Positions 42,933 to 51,582 of a stretch of DNA of 64,000 nucleotides are shown here, one piece after another. The position numbers and the translations under genes were made by a program. Source of the DNA: Sediminitomix flava (lineage in GTDB: Bacteria; Bacteroidota; Bacteroidia; Cytophagales; Flammeovirgaceae); contig NZ_QGDO01000001.1 of NCBI RefSeq assembly GCF_003149185.1, forward strand, positions 496,001-560,000. The letters run 5' to 3'. The number at the start of each line of letters is the position of its first letter. The first letter of the stretch is position 1. Below the pieces are notes generated by a model, which was not told the DNA's origin, did not search any database, and saw only the letters and a program-made list of their open reading frames with translations.

Positions 42933-43772
42933 TTAATAGTTAAGAACTAATAACAAAGGCATCATAAATACACCATCTGCTAATGCTCTCAGTAGATTAA
43001 TTTGACGATTCCTCTCTCTTAATAAAAACACTCCCCACAGCATAGCTTGCATAACAAGTACTAACATGAACTCAATTGTGATTTTTTCAGAAAAGAATAT
43101 ACTTATCAATGTTACAATTAATAAAATTGATAAGAGAAAGCCTATCAAGATTGAGATTTTAAATTTTCCTAACAATTCAACGATTGAAGCTTGTGTGTCT
43201 TTAGAATCTGTTTCAGAATCCATGTAAGAGAATAAAAGTAAATTCACTATAGCCATACCCCAAAAAAGGCTTAAAAATAACCATAAAAATGAATCACTAT
43301 GAAAATCATTATATGTAAATACAGATAATGATATACCTAGTATATAAATACTTGCAATACTGAATTCTTTGAGGTAAGGAATTGCTCCTTTGAAAAATTG
43401 CAACATTAAAAAATATCCCCCCACTAAGCCACCAAGCACTAAACCATTAAATATAAGATCAGTTGGTAAATAAAAGACGATAAATGATTCTATGAAGGTC
43501 AAAAGAGCTATGCAAACACTTAAGAAACGGAAATTTCGCTGATGAAAAGCATGTCTATCAGTATGTGCAGAATGAGGTATTGCTCTAGCATCTAACAAAT
43601 GATCAAATGTATAAATGATCCAAACTGCAAAAGCTAGACTTAGCACATCTAAAACACCTAAGTTCACTCCAACTAGCTTAGCTAAAAATAAATTACTTGC
43701 ACATGCCCCCAACACAACATCTATACTCAGTACTTGAATATAGAAATACACCTTTTTACCCATCTTAATCAT
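42933..43772 (-). CDS. UbiA-like polytopic membrane protein
   Basis: A 279-residue membrane protein with about eight or nine hydrophobic helices. The segment AVWIIYTFDHLLDARAIP (residues about 50-66) resembles the first Asp-rich prenyl-diphosphate motif region of UbiA-type prenyltransferase relatives in Bacteroidota (a Y-T-x-D-x-L-L-D-A pattern). The second Asp motif is weaker (YMDSETDSKD, around 200). Family assignment is tentative; if correct it would act on isoprenoid or quinone-like substrates. Its ATG directly follows the stop codon of the CPBP gene, and with the carboxylase homologue they form one operon. Confidence 0.8.
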   Translation of the reverse strand: MIKMGKKVYFYIQVLSIDVVLGACASNLFLAKLVGVNLGVLDVLSLAFAVWIIYTFDHLLDARAIPHSAHTDRHAFHQRNFRFLSVCIALLTFIESFIVFYLPTDLIFNGLVLGGLVGGYFLMLQFFKGAIPYLKEFSIASIYILGISLSVFTYNDFHSDSFLWLFLSLFWGMAIVNLLLFSYMDSETDSKDTQASIVELLGKFKISILIGFLLSILLIVTLISIFFSEKITIEFMLVLVMQAMLWGVFLLRERNRQINLLRALADGVFMMPLLLVLNY

Positions 43773-44714
43773 TTATTGAAAATAGATTTGCATAAAAGCA
43801 AATAACTCCATCATTAGGGCTACACCCGCATGAACTACAATTCCTCCGTTTATATTTTTTGTTCTCAATGCAACTATTCCTAGAATATATCCACCAAGAA
43901 CGGAACTCAATGTCTCTGGCAATGGCTTACCAAAGTGTAAAACAGCATAAACTGTAGCCATTGGCAAGACAACATGCTCTCCTAACAGTCTTGAAAATGA
44001 AAAGATAAGAAACCCTCTAAAAAAAAGCTCTACAGCTATAAACCCAAAACCATAAGGAATTTCAAACATCAATATTACCCAATGCTCCGCAATATTATTT
44101 CGAGTAGCAAAAAGATGTCCTCCACTTCTTTTATACATAGGGTAATATTCTGATACACTATCTATAAATGACGCACCAAACAAGATGACAGCCATTCCGA
44201 GCAACATATATAAGTAAGGTTCAATGCTTTTCTTCTGTAAAGATATACCATAAAACCCTTGAGATTTTTCTCTATCAAAGAAATAATAAAAAGGTAAAAT
44301 ACAGACTATAACAAGGCATACTTTAACTACTCTTCTCAAAACCTTGTATAGAAAAAAGCAATCATTAGAGTCTAGCCAACTACAAAAGTCAGTACGAAAG
44401 GAAAAACCTCTGTAAACACCAAGAATAATAAAGGCTACTATAAACTTAAACCAAAATTCTCGACTACTCAGAAATGACTTTCGGTCAGAGGTAACAGAAA
44501 TGATAAGAACTGGTACTATGAAAGCAAGTCCTTGAAATAATGTAAAAGCACCAATTCTTGAAAACAGGGGCAAAACATCAATATATGAATCTTCAAAGTC
44601 AAGGTAATAGTTAAAAGAAACTAATACTGCAATCCATATTAGAATAGGTATATATGTTCGAGATGAAAAATTACATTGAATATAATCTTTGATTGAAAAA
44701 AATAAATCCCTCAT
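43773..44714 (-). CDS. CPBP-family intramembrane protease homologue with incomplete EExxxR motif
   Basis: A 313-residue membrane protein with about eight helices. The C-terminal half matches the CPBP (CAAX protease / bacteriocin-processing) fold: AVELFFRGFLIFSFSR, then TVYAVLHFGKP and a GYILGIVALRTKNINGGIVVHAG helix. In most active members the first motif is E-E-x-x-x-R; here the first Glu is Val228 (V228-E229-L-F-F-R233). His260 of the second motif is present. Activity is therefore uncertain. It is the middle gene of the carboxylase operon: 20 nt after the carboxylase stop and abutting the UbiA-like gene. Confidence 0.85.
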   Translation of the reverse strand: MRDLFFSIKDYIQCNFSSRTYIPILIWIAVLVSFNYYLDFEDSYIDVLPLFSRIGAFTLFQGLAFIVPVLIISVTSDRKSFLSSREFWFKFIVAFIILGVYRGFSFRTDFCSWLDSNDCFFLYKVLRRVVKVCLVIVCILPFYYFFDREKSQGFYGISLQKKSIEPYLYMLLGMAVILFGASFIDSVSEYYPMYKRSGGHLFATRNNIAEHWVILMFEIPYGFGFIAVELFFRGFLIFSFSRLLGEHVVLPMATVYAVLHFGKPLPETLSSVLGGYILGIVALRTKNINGGIVVHAGVALMMELFAFMQIYFQ

Positions 44715-44734
44715 TATTTAGTAACTCTGTTTGT

Positions 44735-46108
44735 TTAGTTAGATACAATCGGTTTGGAAGAGTCTTTCTGTTTTTCTAAACGTTGATCAAAAGGCAATAT
44801 CCATTGATAAGGTTGAACTCCTCTTTCTTCGCTTGCCAAATTAACTTCTCTATCAATTAGCCATCTGGATTCATGGCCATTTAAACTCATTTTACAATTT
44901 GCAAAAACTTCTACAGTTTCATACCCATAATCCAAGTAAAATTCTTCAAGATAGTGAGCAAAACCAATAATCATTTCAGGTCTACCTTTCATCTTTCTAG
45001 CTTGTTCCTGAAGTAAATAATCCTTAGGTGCTACAAAAATAGTTTTTCTTTTACCATCCTTATAAGTAACGACCTTGTAATTCAAATAGCCTTGCTTACT
45101 TCTTAACATCATATGCCATGAAAACCTATGCCCCTCTTCAGTCCACATGGAATTTCCATTATAGAGAAATGGGCGCAAAGGTAACACAAGTTGAATTATT
45201 ATAAAAAACACAAAAAAGGAATTGAGCGTAAATGATAAATTGACTCTTGAAAATTCAGCTTTATCACTTATTCTAAGAAATTTAGTAAGGGGCTTCAAGT
45301 CTTCTAAACTCAAAAACAAAGAGGACATACAGATAGAGAACCATGGAAAAGAAGCCAAACCGAAAATCATTACATTACTTAAATGAAATAATAAGCACAT
45401 TAAAAAAGCGACTCTTCTAGTAGGTCGGAATAACAAGAAAAAAGTTATCGTAAGGTCAAACGTAACACCAACATAGCTCATCACGAAAGCCCATGCTTTG
45501 TGAGATATTATAGGTCCAATCATAAAATATTCGGACTTATAACCTAACCAAATTTGAAGTGGCATTGCCTGAAACCAGTCTAGGTTTACTTTAGCTATAC
45601 CTGCATAGAAATAGACAATTCCCATCTGAAATAATAATACATTCCTATATAGTTTAGGAACTTGGGTTACGACAGCTACTCTTTTAAAATAAACATCTAA
45701 GGAGAAGCTTTTATTGGCAGGAAAGAAACAGCTTACAAAAGAGATTAAAACATATAAATAACTGTGATTTACATACTCAGATTGATCGATCTGAAAGAGT
45801 AGTAACCAGACTAAAAATTGCACTTTACTTACAATTTTATAGAAATAACCCGCACTAAAAAAAATACTAGAAGCTAGACCTAAAATAAAAAGTACAAGTA
45901 CGGTATAAGTACTAAAAAGTGGGACATTTATAAACCACTGATAATTAAAATGAAAGCCTTGATATGCATATATATTAAGGTCAGTAGTAAACATCTGGGC
46001 GAGAAGCTCAATTACAGAACAAATCCCAAAAAAAATCCTAAACCACACTAAATAAAAGATGCTGTCTTTGGATGATTCATTTTTAACTTTTCCAATATAA
46101 TTTTGCAT
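44735..46108 (-). CDS. HTTM-domain protein, vitamin K-dependent gamma-carboxylase homologue
   Basis: A 457-residue protein with seven or more membrane helices followed by a soluble domain of about 150 residues, the plan of the eukaryotic gamma-glutamyl carboxylase (GGCX) and its HTTM-type bacterial relatives. GGCX converts protein glutamate to gamma-carboxyglutamate using reduced vitamin K, O2 and CO2. Conserved elements here are YVNHSYLYVLIS with His115 (matching GGCX His160), YFYAGIAKVNLDWF with Lys173 (matching the catalytic Lys218 region), and RPFLYNGNSMWTEEGHRFSWHMMLRSKQG (residues 312-340), the hallmark segment. The active-site residues are thus retained, but the acceptor protein and quinone are unknown. 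No VKOR gene is nearby. First gene of a three-gene operon with CPBP and UbiA-like proteins. Confidence 0.93.
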   Translation of the reverse strand: MQNYIGKVKNESSKDSIFYLVWFRIFFGICSVIELLAQMFTTDLNIYAYQGFHFNYQWFINVPLFSTYTVLVLFILGLASSIFFSAGYFYKIVSKVQFLVWLLLFQIDQSEYVNHSYLYVLISFVSCFFPANKSFSLDVYFKRVAVVTQVPKLYRNVLLFQMGIVYFYAGIAKVNLDWFQAMPLQIWLGYKSEYFMIGPIISHKAWAFVMSYVGVTFDLTITFFLLFRPTRRVAFLMCLLFHLSNVMIFGLASFPWFSICMSSLFLSLEDLKPLTKFLRISDKAEFSRVNLSFTLNSFFVFFIIIQLVLPLRPFLYNGNSMWTEEGHRFSWHMMLRSKQGYLNYKVVTYKDGKRKTIFVAPKDYLLQEQARKMKGRPEMIIGFAHYLEEFYLDYGYETVEVFANCKMSLNGHESRWLIDREVNLASEERGVQPYQWILPFDQRLEKQKDSSKPIVSN

Positions 46109-46217
46109 TATTTAATGTTTGTAGATATTTCACTTTATTTAGTATTAATTCTATATATTAAAATTTCTTAACTTTCGATTTAACATTTTAGTAGTTTAAC
46201 TAAAACCAATTACCAAC

Positions 46218-47999
46218 GTGCTAAGAATTAATAATCTATTTATTCGATTTATTATCGGGTTAAGTCTGATTGGGCTATACTCTTGTGACGTTTTAGAAGA
46301 AGATCTTCCGAACTCACTTTCTGATGAACCTATTCCTCTTCCGAGTGAATGGACAATTGGTATACCTTTCTTAAATGGAGACTTAAGACTCGGTGAATTC
46401 ATTGATATTGAAGAAACTGAAAATCTAACATTTACAGAAGATAGTACATATGCCTTAGAACTTTCTGAGGAACAACAAATTGGTAGTTTCGAAGATTTTG
46501 CTTCTGCTATGGGTATTTCTAGCACAGAAAACCTATTTACAATTAAGCAATTCGATCTTGGTGATGGTATTAGCCAATCAAACACTATTCTGTCTCAATT
46601 AAGTGGTCTACCAATACCTATTGAGGCTTATCCCAATATCGAAGTTATTTTTACAAATGAAGAAATGGACTTTGAAGGAGATTTGAATAGTCCTACACTT
46701 TCTTTCCCTGTTGCATTAACACTTCCAGAACCTGAAGTAGGTGAAACACTTCCGGATGTAAGTTTTAGTAATATTAGTTTCAATAGAGGTGAATTAGTAG
46801 TAGAAGCAGAAGTGGAGGATCTCACTACACCAATCTCTATGAGCTTCAAAAACCTATATGATAATAATGCCCAAGAATATGTTGACGTAAGCTTCAATAC
46901 TAACTTTAGTGGATTTGGCTCAGGAGATACTTACGATTATAAAGTATCTTTTTCATTAGACTTGTCGGGCTATGCAATTGACCTTTGGGATGAAGAAGCA
47001 AATAATGGTCTAGGGGCTGTACCTGAAAACCTTCCAACAATTTTTGTGGATTGCGACGATCCTTACCTTATTCAAGACCTTAGAATTAGTAATGACAACA
47101 ATGCAGAAAGCTTAAGCTTCCTATTCAATGAAGAAACAAACCTTGACGGTGACGAGATTGAAGAAGAAGAATTAGAATTAGACCTTGATAACGAATTATT
47201 TGACACTGGTTCAATTGAATTCAATAGTGCAAATGAGGACTTCTTGACTGCTATTACGCTTCAAAATAGACTTGGACTTAACTTTAACATTAGTCCTACT
47301 ATCAATGCAGTATTTGAAGATGAGATGGGGCTAACAACTACTGAAACTATTGAACTTACTGATGAAAATGGCAATGACATTACTTCAGGTGGTCTAAACG
47401 TTAGTACTGAAGCGGCTTCTACATCAATTATGATTAAAGACCCTGCATCATTATTCTCAGTAACTCCATCTAAAAAGCTTGTCGCTCTTTCTTATGGTGG
47501 CTCTATCAACTTCAGCTTCGCCCAAGGAGAGCAAATCACAGTTACTAGCGATATCAGTTTAGGTTCTCAATTTGATGTATTCCTTCCTTTCGATGTAAAA
47601 ATTAACGGTTTAGAACTTGCTATTGAGTCAGATGGAGGAATTGATGATATCGGATATGATCTAGGTACAAATAGCCAAGGAGTACTAACTATTTTTGGTG
47701 AGAATGAACTTCCTTTCGGAATTGATATTCAAATCAGAGTTCAAACATCTTCGTTCCAATGGGAAACTATCCCTAGCGATGGAGGATTCCTTTCAATCCC
47801 AGTAGGTACTATTTCAGCTGAAAATCCTGTATCAGAAGAGATTAATTATGAAGAATTGAGAAGCTTGACAGATAATCAAAGCTTAGAAATCATCATAAGA
47901 GCGAATTCTGAAAACTACGAAAAGCTAAATGCTTCAGATAAGCTAAACATTAAAGCAGGTATTCTTGCAACTCTTGAACTTGAAAGCTCAGAAGACTAA
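46218..47999 (+). CDS. Large beta-rich lipoprotein of unknown function
   Basis: A 593-residue lipoprotein starting at GTG 46218 (signal LFIRFIIGLSLIGLYSC, Cys23). The mature protein is acidic and rich in beta strands, with several similar Ser/Thr/Asp segments (for example GSGDTYDYKVSFSLDLSGYAIDLWD, GSINFSFAQGEQITVTSDISLG, LPFDVKINGLELAIESDGGIDDIGYD). No catalytic motif is seen. It ends 23 nt before a DUF5723 outer-membrane protein gene, so the two are probably one operon and one surface assembly. Confidence 0.82.
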   Translation: MLRINNLFIRFIIGLSLIGLYSCDVLEEDLPNSLSDEPIPLPSEWTIGIPFLNGDLRLGEFIDIEETENLTFTEDSTYALELSEEQQIGSFEDFASAMGISSTENLFTIKQFDLGDGISQSNTILSQLSGLPIPIEAYPNIEVIFTNEEMDFEGDLNSPTLSFPVALTLPEPEVGETLPDVSFSNISFNRGELVVEAEVEDLTTPISMSFKNLYDNNAQEYVDVSFNTNFSGFGSGDTYDYKVSFSLDLSGYAIDLWDEEANNGLGAVPENLPTIFVDCDDPYLIQDLRISNDNNAESLSFLFNEETNLDGDEIEEEELELDLDNELFDTGSIEFNSANEDFLTAITLQNRLGLNFNISPTINAVFEDEMGLTTTETIELTDENGNDITSGGLNVSTEAASTSIMIKDPASLFSVTPSKKLVALSYGGSINFSFAQGEQITVTSDISLGSQFDVFLPFDVKINGLELAIESDGGIDDIGYDLGTNSQGVLTIFGENELPFGIDIQIRVQTSSFQWETIPSDGGFLSIPVGTISAENPVSEEINYEELRSLTDNQSLEIIIRANSENYEKLNASDKLNIKAGILATLELESSED

Positions 48000-48022
48000 T
48001 CACTTGAAATTTGACTACAATA

Positions 48023-49465
48023 ATGAAAACTATAAATAGATTTTTTCTAACGTTTATTTTGTGTGCAATTGCAGGTATTAGTTTTGCACAAGATAATATG
48101 TTGTACTACATGGGGTCACTACCTCAGTCAACGCATTTGAACCCTGCGCGAAGAACTAATTATGGTACTACAATAGTTTTACCAGGTTCTAACTTTGGTT
48201 TTTCTGCACAAAGTTTAGCCAGTTTCAATGAGATGTTCACTAAAAGTGAAATCACTGGTGAATATGCAATGGACTATGAAAAATTCCTTAATTCGTTAGA
48301 AGACGGTGTAAACCCAATGGTTTTTAACGCTTCTACTGAATTGTTAGGGATTTATACAAAATCTAAAAATGGTACTTTCAATCTAAGTCTTTCAACTGGT
48401 ATCAACTCTTTTACTGGTTTTGAAAAAGACATGATTGGAATGTTAGCAAAAGGACTTGGTGACGAAGATTATATCGGAAGACCTATCGAAATTGCTCCAG
48501 TTATTGACTTCATGCATTATCACAAATTAATGATTGGTGGTTCTCGCAAAATCAATGACAAGCTTAATATTGGAGTAAATTTCAACCTTCTTATGGGACA
48601 GGCTGCATTTAGCATGAATCAGGCTTCTTTAAAAGTAAGACAAGGTTTAGCTTCAGAAAACTATGCGATCAGTACAGAATCGAATGCTTCTGCATACACT
48701 GCTGGTTATGCGAATACAGTAGATTTAACAGAAGGCTCTGTATCAGCTGATGATTTCATTGATTCATTCATGGAAGACCCTGTAGGTTCAGCATTCTCTA
48801 CAAGTAATATGGGCTTCACAGTTGATCTTGGAGCTACTTATCAGTTCACTGAAAAATTATTCTTTGAAGCAAGTGTTAGAAACTTAGGAAAGCAAATTAC
48901 ATTCAAGAAAGATCTTCAGAAGTACTCTGTTGAGCTGAACGATGAAAGTCTTGCTTTTGATGGTATTGATCCTGCTGAGTTGACTTCAGGTGGCGAGTTA
49001 AGCTTCATTGATACTGATGATCTTTACTCTTTCGAGAATGATGGAGAAACTGGCGAATTTACAATTGCATTGCCTACTACTTACATGGCTGGGGCTAGAT
49101 ACGAACTAACTCGTACTACAACAACTGGAGCAATGTTATCAGGAACTTCTTATAGAGATGATTTCTTCACTACATTTGCGATGTCTATTGACCAAGAAGT
49201 AGGCGATTTCATTGGCTTAGGCTTTAATTATGCAATTAACAAATTCGGACACCAAGTTGGTACAGCTGTTACAGTAGGTTTACCAGGTATCAAAGTGTAT
49301 CTAGCAACTGACAATGCTTTAGCTGCAGTCAAAGCACTTGATGCTAAAACTGTGAATTTAAGAGCAGGTGTAACTCTTAACTTCGGAAGAAAATTAGAAT
49401 CTGAAAGAAGTAAAACAGATAGAAAGGCTAGAAAAAAATCTCAACAATCTTTGATTCTTGAGTAA
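48023..49465 (+). CDS. DUF5723 family outer-membrane protein
   Basis: A 480-residue predicted outer-membrane barrel. The ATG at 48023 gives a clean signal peptide (MKTINRFFLTFILCAIAGISFAQ); a TTG at 48011 is in frame but unlikely. The beginning of the mature protein, NMLYYMGSLPQSTHLNPARRTNYGTTIVLPG, contains the Q-S-x-x-x-N-P-A segment typical of DUF5723 and PorV/FadL-like Bacteroidota proteins. The rest is amphipathic strands (FNLSLSTGINSF, MIGGSRKINDKLNIGVNFNLL, MGFTVDLGATYQFTEKLFFEASVRN). It ends with a basic tail (RSKTDRKARKKS). Function unknown; partner of the preceding lipoprotein by position. Confidence 0.88.
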   Translation: MKTINRFFLTFILCAIAGISFAQDNMLYYMGSLPQSTHLNPARRTNYGTTIVLPGSNFGFSAQSLASFNEMFTKSEITGEYAMDYEKFLNSLEDGVNPMVFNASTELLGIYTKSKNGTFNLSLSTGINSFTGFEKDMIGMLAKGLGDEDYIGRPIEIAPVIDFMHYHKLMIGGSRKINDKLNIGVNFNLLMGQAAFSMNQASLKVRQGLASENYAISTESNASAYTAGYANTVDLTEGSVSADDFIDSFMEDPVGSAFSTSNMGFTVDLGATYQFTEKLFFEASVRNLGKQITFKKDLQKYSVELNDESLAFDGIDPAELTSGGELSFIDTDDLYSFENDGETGEFTIALPTTYMAGARYELTRTTTTGAMLSGTSYRDDFFTTFAMSIDQEVGDFIGLGFNYAINKFGHQVGTAVTVGLPGIKVYLATDNALAAVKALDAKTVNLRAGVTLNFGRKLESERSKTDRKARKKSQQSLILE

Positions 49466-49480
49466 TCAATCTAGCATATT

Positions 49481-49521
49481 AAAACAAAGGCTCTACCCTA
49501 TGGTAGGGCCTTTGTTTTTTA
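49481..49521 (+). terminator. Terminator after the DUF5723 gene
   Basis: Seventeen-base-pair stem (49481-49497 with 49502-49518, one G-U pair) with T-run. Confidence 0.95.
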
Positions 49522-49831
49522 TAGAAATAAAAAAAATCATGAAGAGATGAATAAAAAATTAAACTGAGTAATTATTCATTCATTTTCTGTCATTCATGAG
49601 TATTTAATCCTTTTTTGTTAAAAAAATGTTCAATTTTAAAGTCATTTTTTTTGTATTTAGAATTTTATACATAGATTAAATATTTGTAAATATTACACTA
49701 TTACTAATTCATATTAAGAGAGGTTCTTTACTAATTACTGAAATGAGTTTTTTCTTATCTAAAAGATATTGTTTTTACTCTTCATCTAATTATGTAATCA
49801 ATCATACTCATCCATCTCAAACTCTACAAAA
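49522..49831. other. Gene-free interval before fadD
   Basis: AT-rich with no ORF, hairpin or exact TAnnTTTG; presumably the fadD promoter region. Confidence 0.45.
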
Positions 49832-51541
49832 ATGAACGCAATGAATACCAATGAAGTGGAAACTCCATGGTTGGACCTTTACCCAAAAGGGGTAAATCCA
49901 GAAATCAATGCTGATCACTATCACTCATTATTAGAACTTTTTGAAGAAGCATTTCAAAAGTATAAAAACCTTGTAGCTTATGAATGTATGGGAGCTACAC
50001 TGACTTATCACGAATTAGATCAGTACTCAACTCACTTTGCAGCATACCTTCAAAAAGAACTAGGGCTTAAAAAAGGAGATCGTATTGCCATTCAAATGCC
50101 AAACCTTCTCCAATATCCAATAGCTATGATTGGATCTATTAAAGCAGGATTGATCGTTGTAAATACTAATCCGCTTTACACTGAAAGAGAAATGGAACAT
50201 CAGTTCAAAGACTCTGGAGCTAAAGCTATTGTTGTTCTTTCTAACTTTGCATCAAAACTTGAGGATGTAATTGACAATACATCCATCGAACATATCATTT
50301 TGACAAGTATTGGCGAATTCCTTCCTTTCCCAAAAGGAGCGATAGTTAATACTGTAGTTAAACACATCAAGAAAATGGTACCTTCATACAATCTACCTAA
50401 AGGGGTATTTATGAAGAAGGCCATTAAACTTGGTAAAAAACAGACTTTAACTCCTCAAGAGTTAAGTAGTGATGATATTGCATTTTTGCAATATACAGGA
50501 GGTACAACAGGTGTTTCTAAAGGTGCAATGCTAACACATAGAAATATGGTTGCTAACCTTGAGCAAAACACAGAATGGATGACTTCTTTACTTAAAGAAA
50601 AAGAAGAAATTGCAATCACCGCCCTACCACTATACCACATCTTTTCACTCACAGTCAATTGCTTGACAATGATGAAAATAGGGGCAAGAAACATTCTAAT
50701 TACAAATCCGAGAGACATCCCTGCTTTCGTTAAAGAATTAAAAAGACATCCTTTTAGTATTATTACAGGTGTAAATACACTTTTCAATGCTCTTTTAAAT
50801 AATGAAGACTTCCAAAAGCTAAACTTTAGCAAGGTTAAAGTTGCAATTGGTGGTGGTATGGCTGTACAAAAAGCTGTTGCTATTCGTTGGAAAGAAATTA
50901 CAGGTTCTACGCTTACTGAAGGCTACGGATTAACTGAATCAGCTCCTGTATTATGCTGCAACCCTCTTCAAGAAGGAGCTAGAATTGGCTCAATTGGTCT
51001 TCCTTTCCCTAGTACAATGGTTGCGATTAGAGATGATGAAGGTAACTTCCTTAATCAAGGAGAAAGAGGTGAGCTTTGCGCGCTAGGGCCACAAGTCATG
51101 AAAGGCTATTGGAAAAGAGAAGAAGAAACAGCAAAAGTCTTCCATAAAGATGACTGGTTACGTACTGGAGATATCGCTGTTATGGATGAAGATGGGTACT
51201 TCAGAATTGTTGATAGGAAAAAGGATATGATTAATGTATCTGGTTTTAATGTCTATCCTAATGAAATCGAAGATGTTGTTGCATTACATCCTAACGTCCT
51301 TGAAGTAGCTGCAATTGGAATACCTGATGAAAAATCTAGTGAGGCTGTAAAACTTTTTGTAGTTAAAAAAGAAGACTATCTCACTACTGAGGAATTAAAA
51401 GCATACTGTAAAGAAAACTTGACAGGTTATAAGGTTCCTAAACATTACGAGTTTACAGAAGAACTACCAAAAACTAATGTTGGTAAAATTCTAAGAAGAA
51501 AACTTAAAGAAAGAGAGCTAAAGAAAATGGCTTCTGTTTAA
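49832..51541 (+). CDS. fadD: Long-chain fatty-acid--CoA ligase
   Basis: AMP-forming enzyme of 569 residues that activates free fatty acids to acyl-CoA for beta-oxidation or lipid synthesis, at the inner membrane surface. Seen are the P-loop-like motif LQYTGGTTGVSKGAMLTH (about residue 219), the adenylate motif LTEGYGLTESAPVLCCNP, the fatty-acyl-CoA signature region DDWLRTGDIAVMDEDGYFRIVDRKKDMI and the catalytic Lys near the C terminus in LPKTNVGKILRRKL. Length and order match FadD. A second in-frame ATG is three codons downstream. It stands alone between terminators. Confidence 0.95.
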   Translation: MNAMNTNEVETPWLDLYPKGVNPEINADHYHSLLELFEEAFQKYKNLVAYECMGATLTYHELDQYSTHFAAYLQKELGLKKGDRIAIQMPNLLQYPIAMIGSIKAGLIVVNTNPLYTEREMEHQFKDSGAKAIVVLSNFASKLEDVIDNTSIEHIILTSIGEFLPFPKGAIVNTVVKHIKKMVPSYNLPKGVFMKKAIKLGKKQTLTPQELSSDDIAFLQYTGGTTGVSKGAMLTHRNMVANLEQNTEWMTSLLKEKEEIAITALPLYHIFSLTVNCLTMMKIGARNILITNPRDIPAFVKELKRHPFSIITGVNTLFNALLNNEDFQKLNFSKVKVAIGGGMAVQKAVAIRWKEITGSTLTEGYGLTESAPVLCCNPLQEGARIGSIGLPFPSTMVAIRDDEGNFLNQGERGELCALGPQVMKGYWKREEETAKVFHKDDWLRTGDIAVMDEDGYFRIVDRKKDMINVSGFNVYPNEIEDVVALHPNVLEVAAIGIPDEKSSEAVKLFVVKKEDYLTTEELKAYCKENLTGYKVPKHYEFTEELPKTNVGKILRRKLKERELKKMASV

Positions 51542-51546
51542 TGAAA

Positions 51547-51582
51547 AAAAGGCTGTATCAGAATACTGATACAGCCTTTTAT
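51547..51582. terminator. Bidirectional terminator between fadD and the secernin-like gene
   Basis: Perfect 15-bp stem (51547-51561 with 51566-51580), four-base loop, T runs on both strands. Confidence 0.95.
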
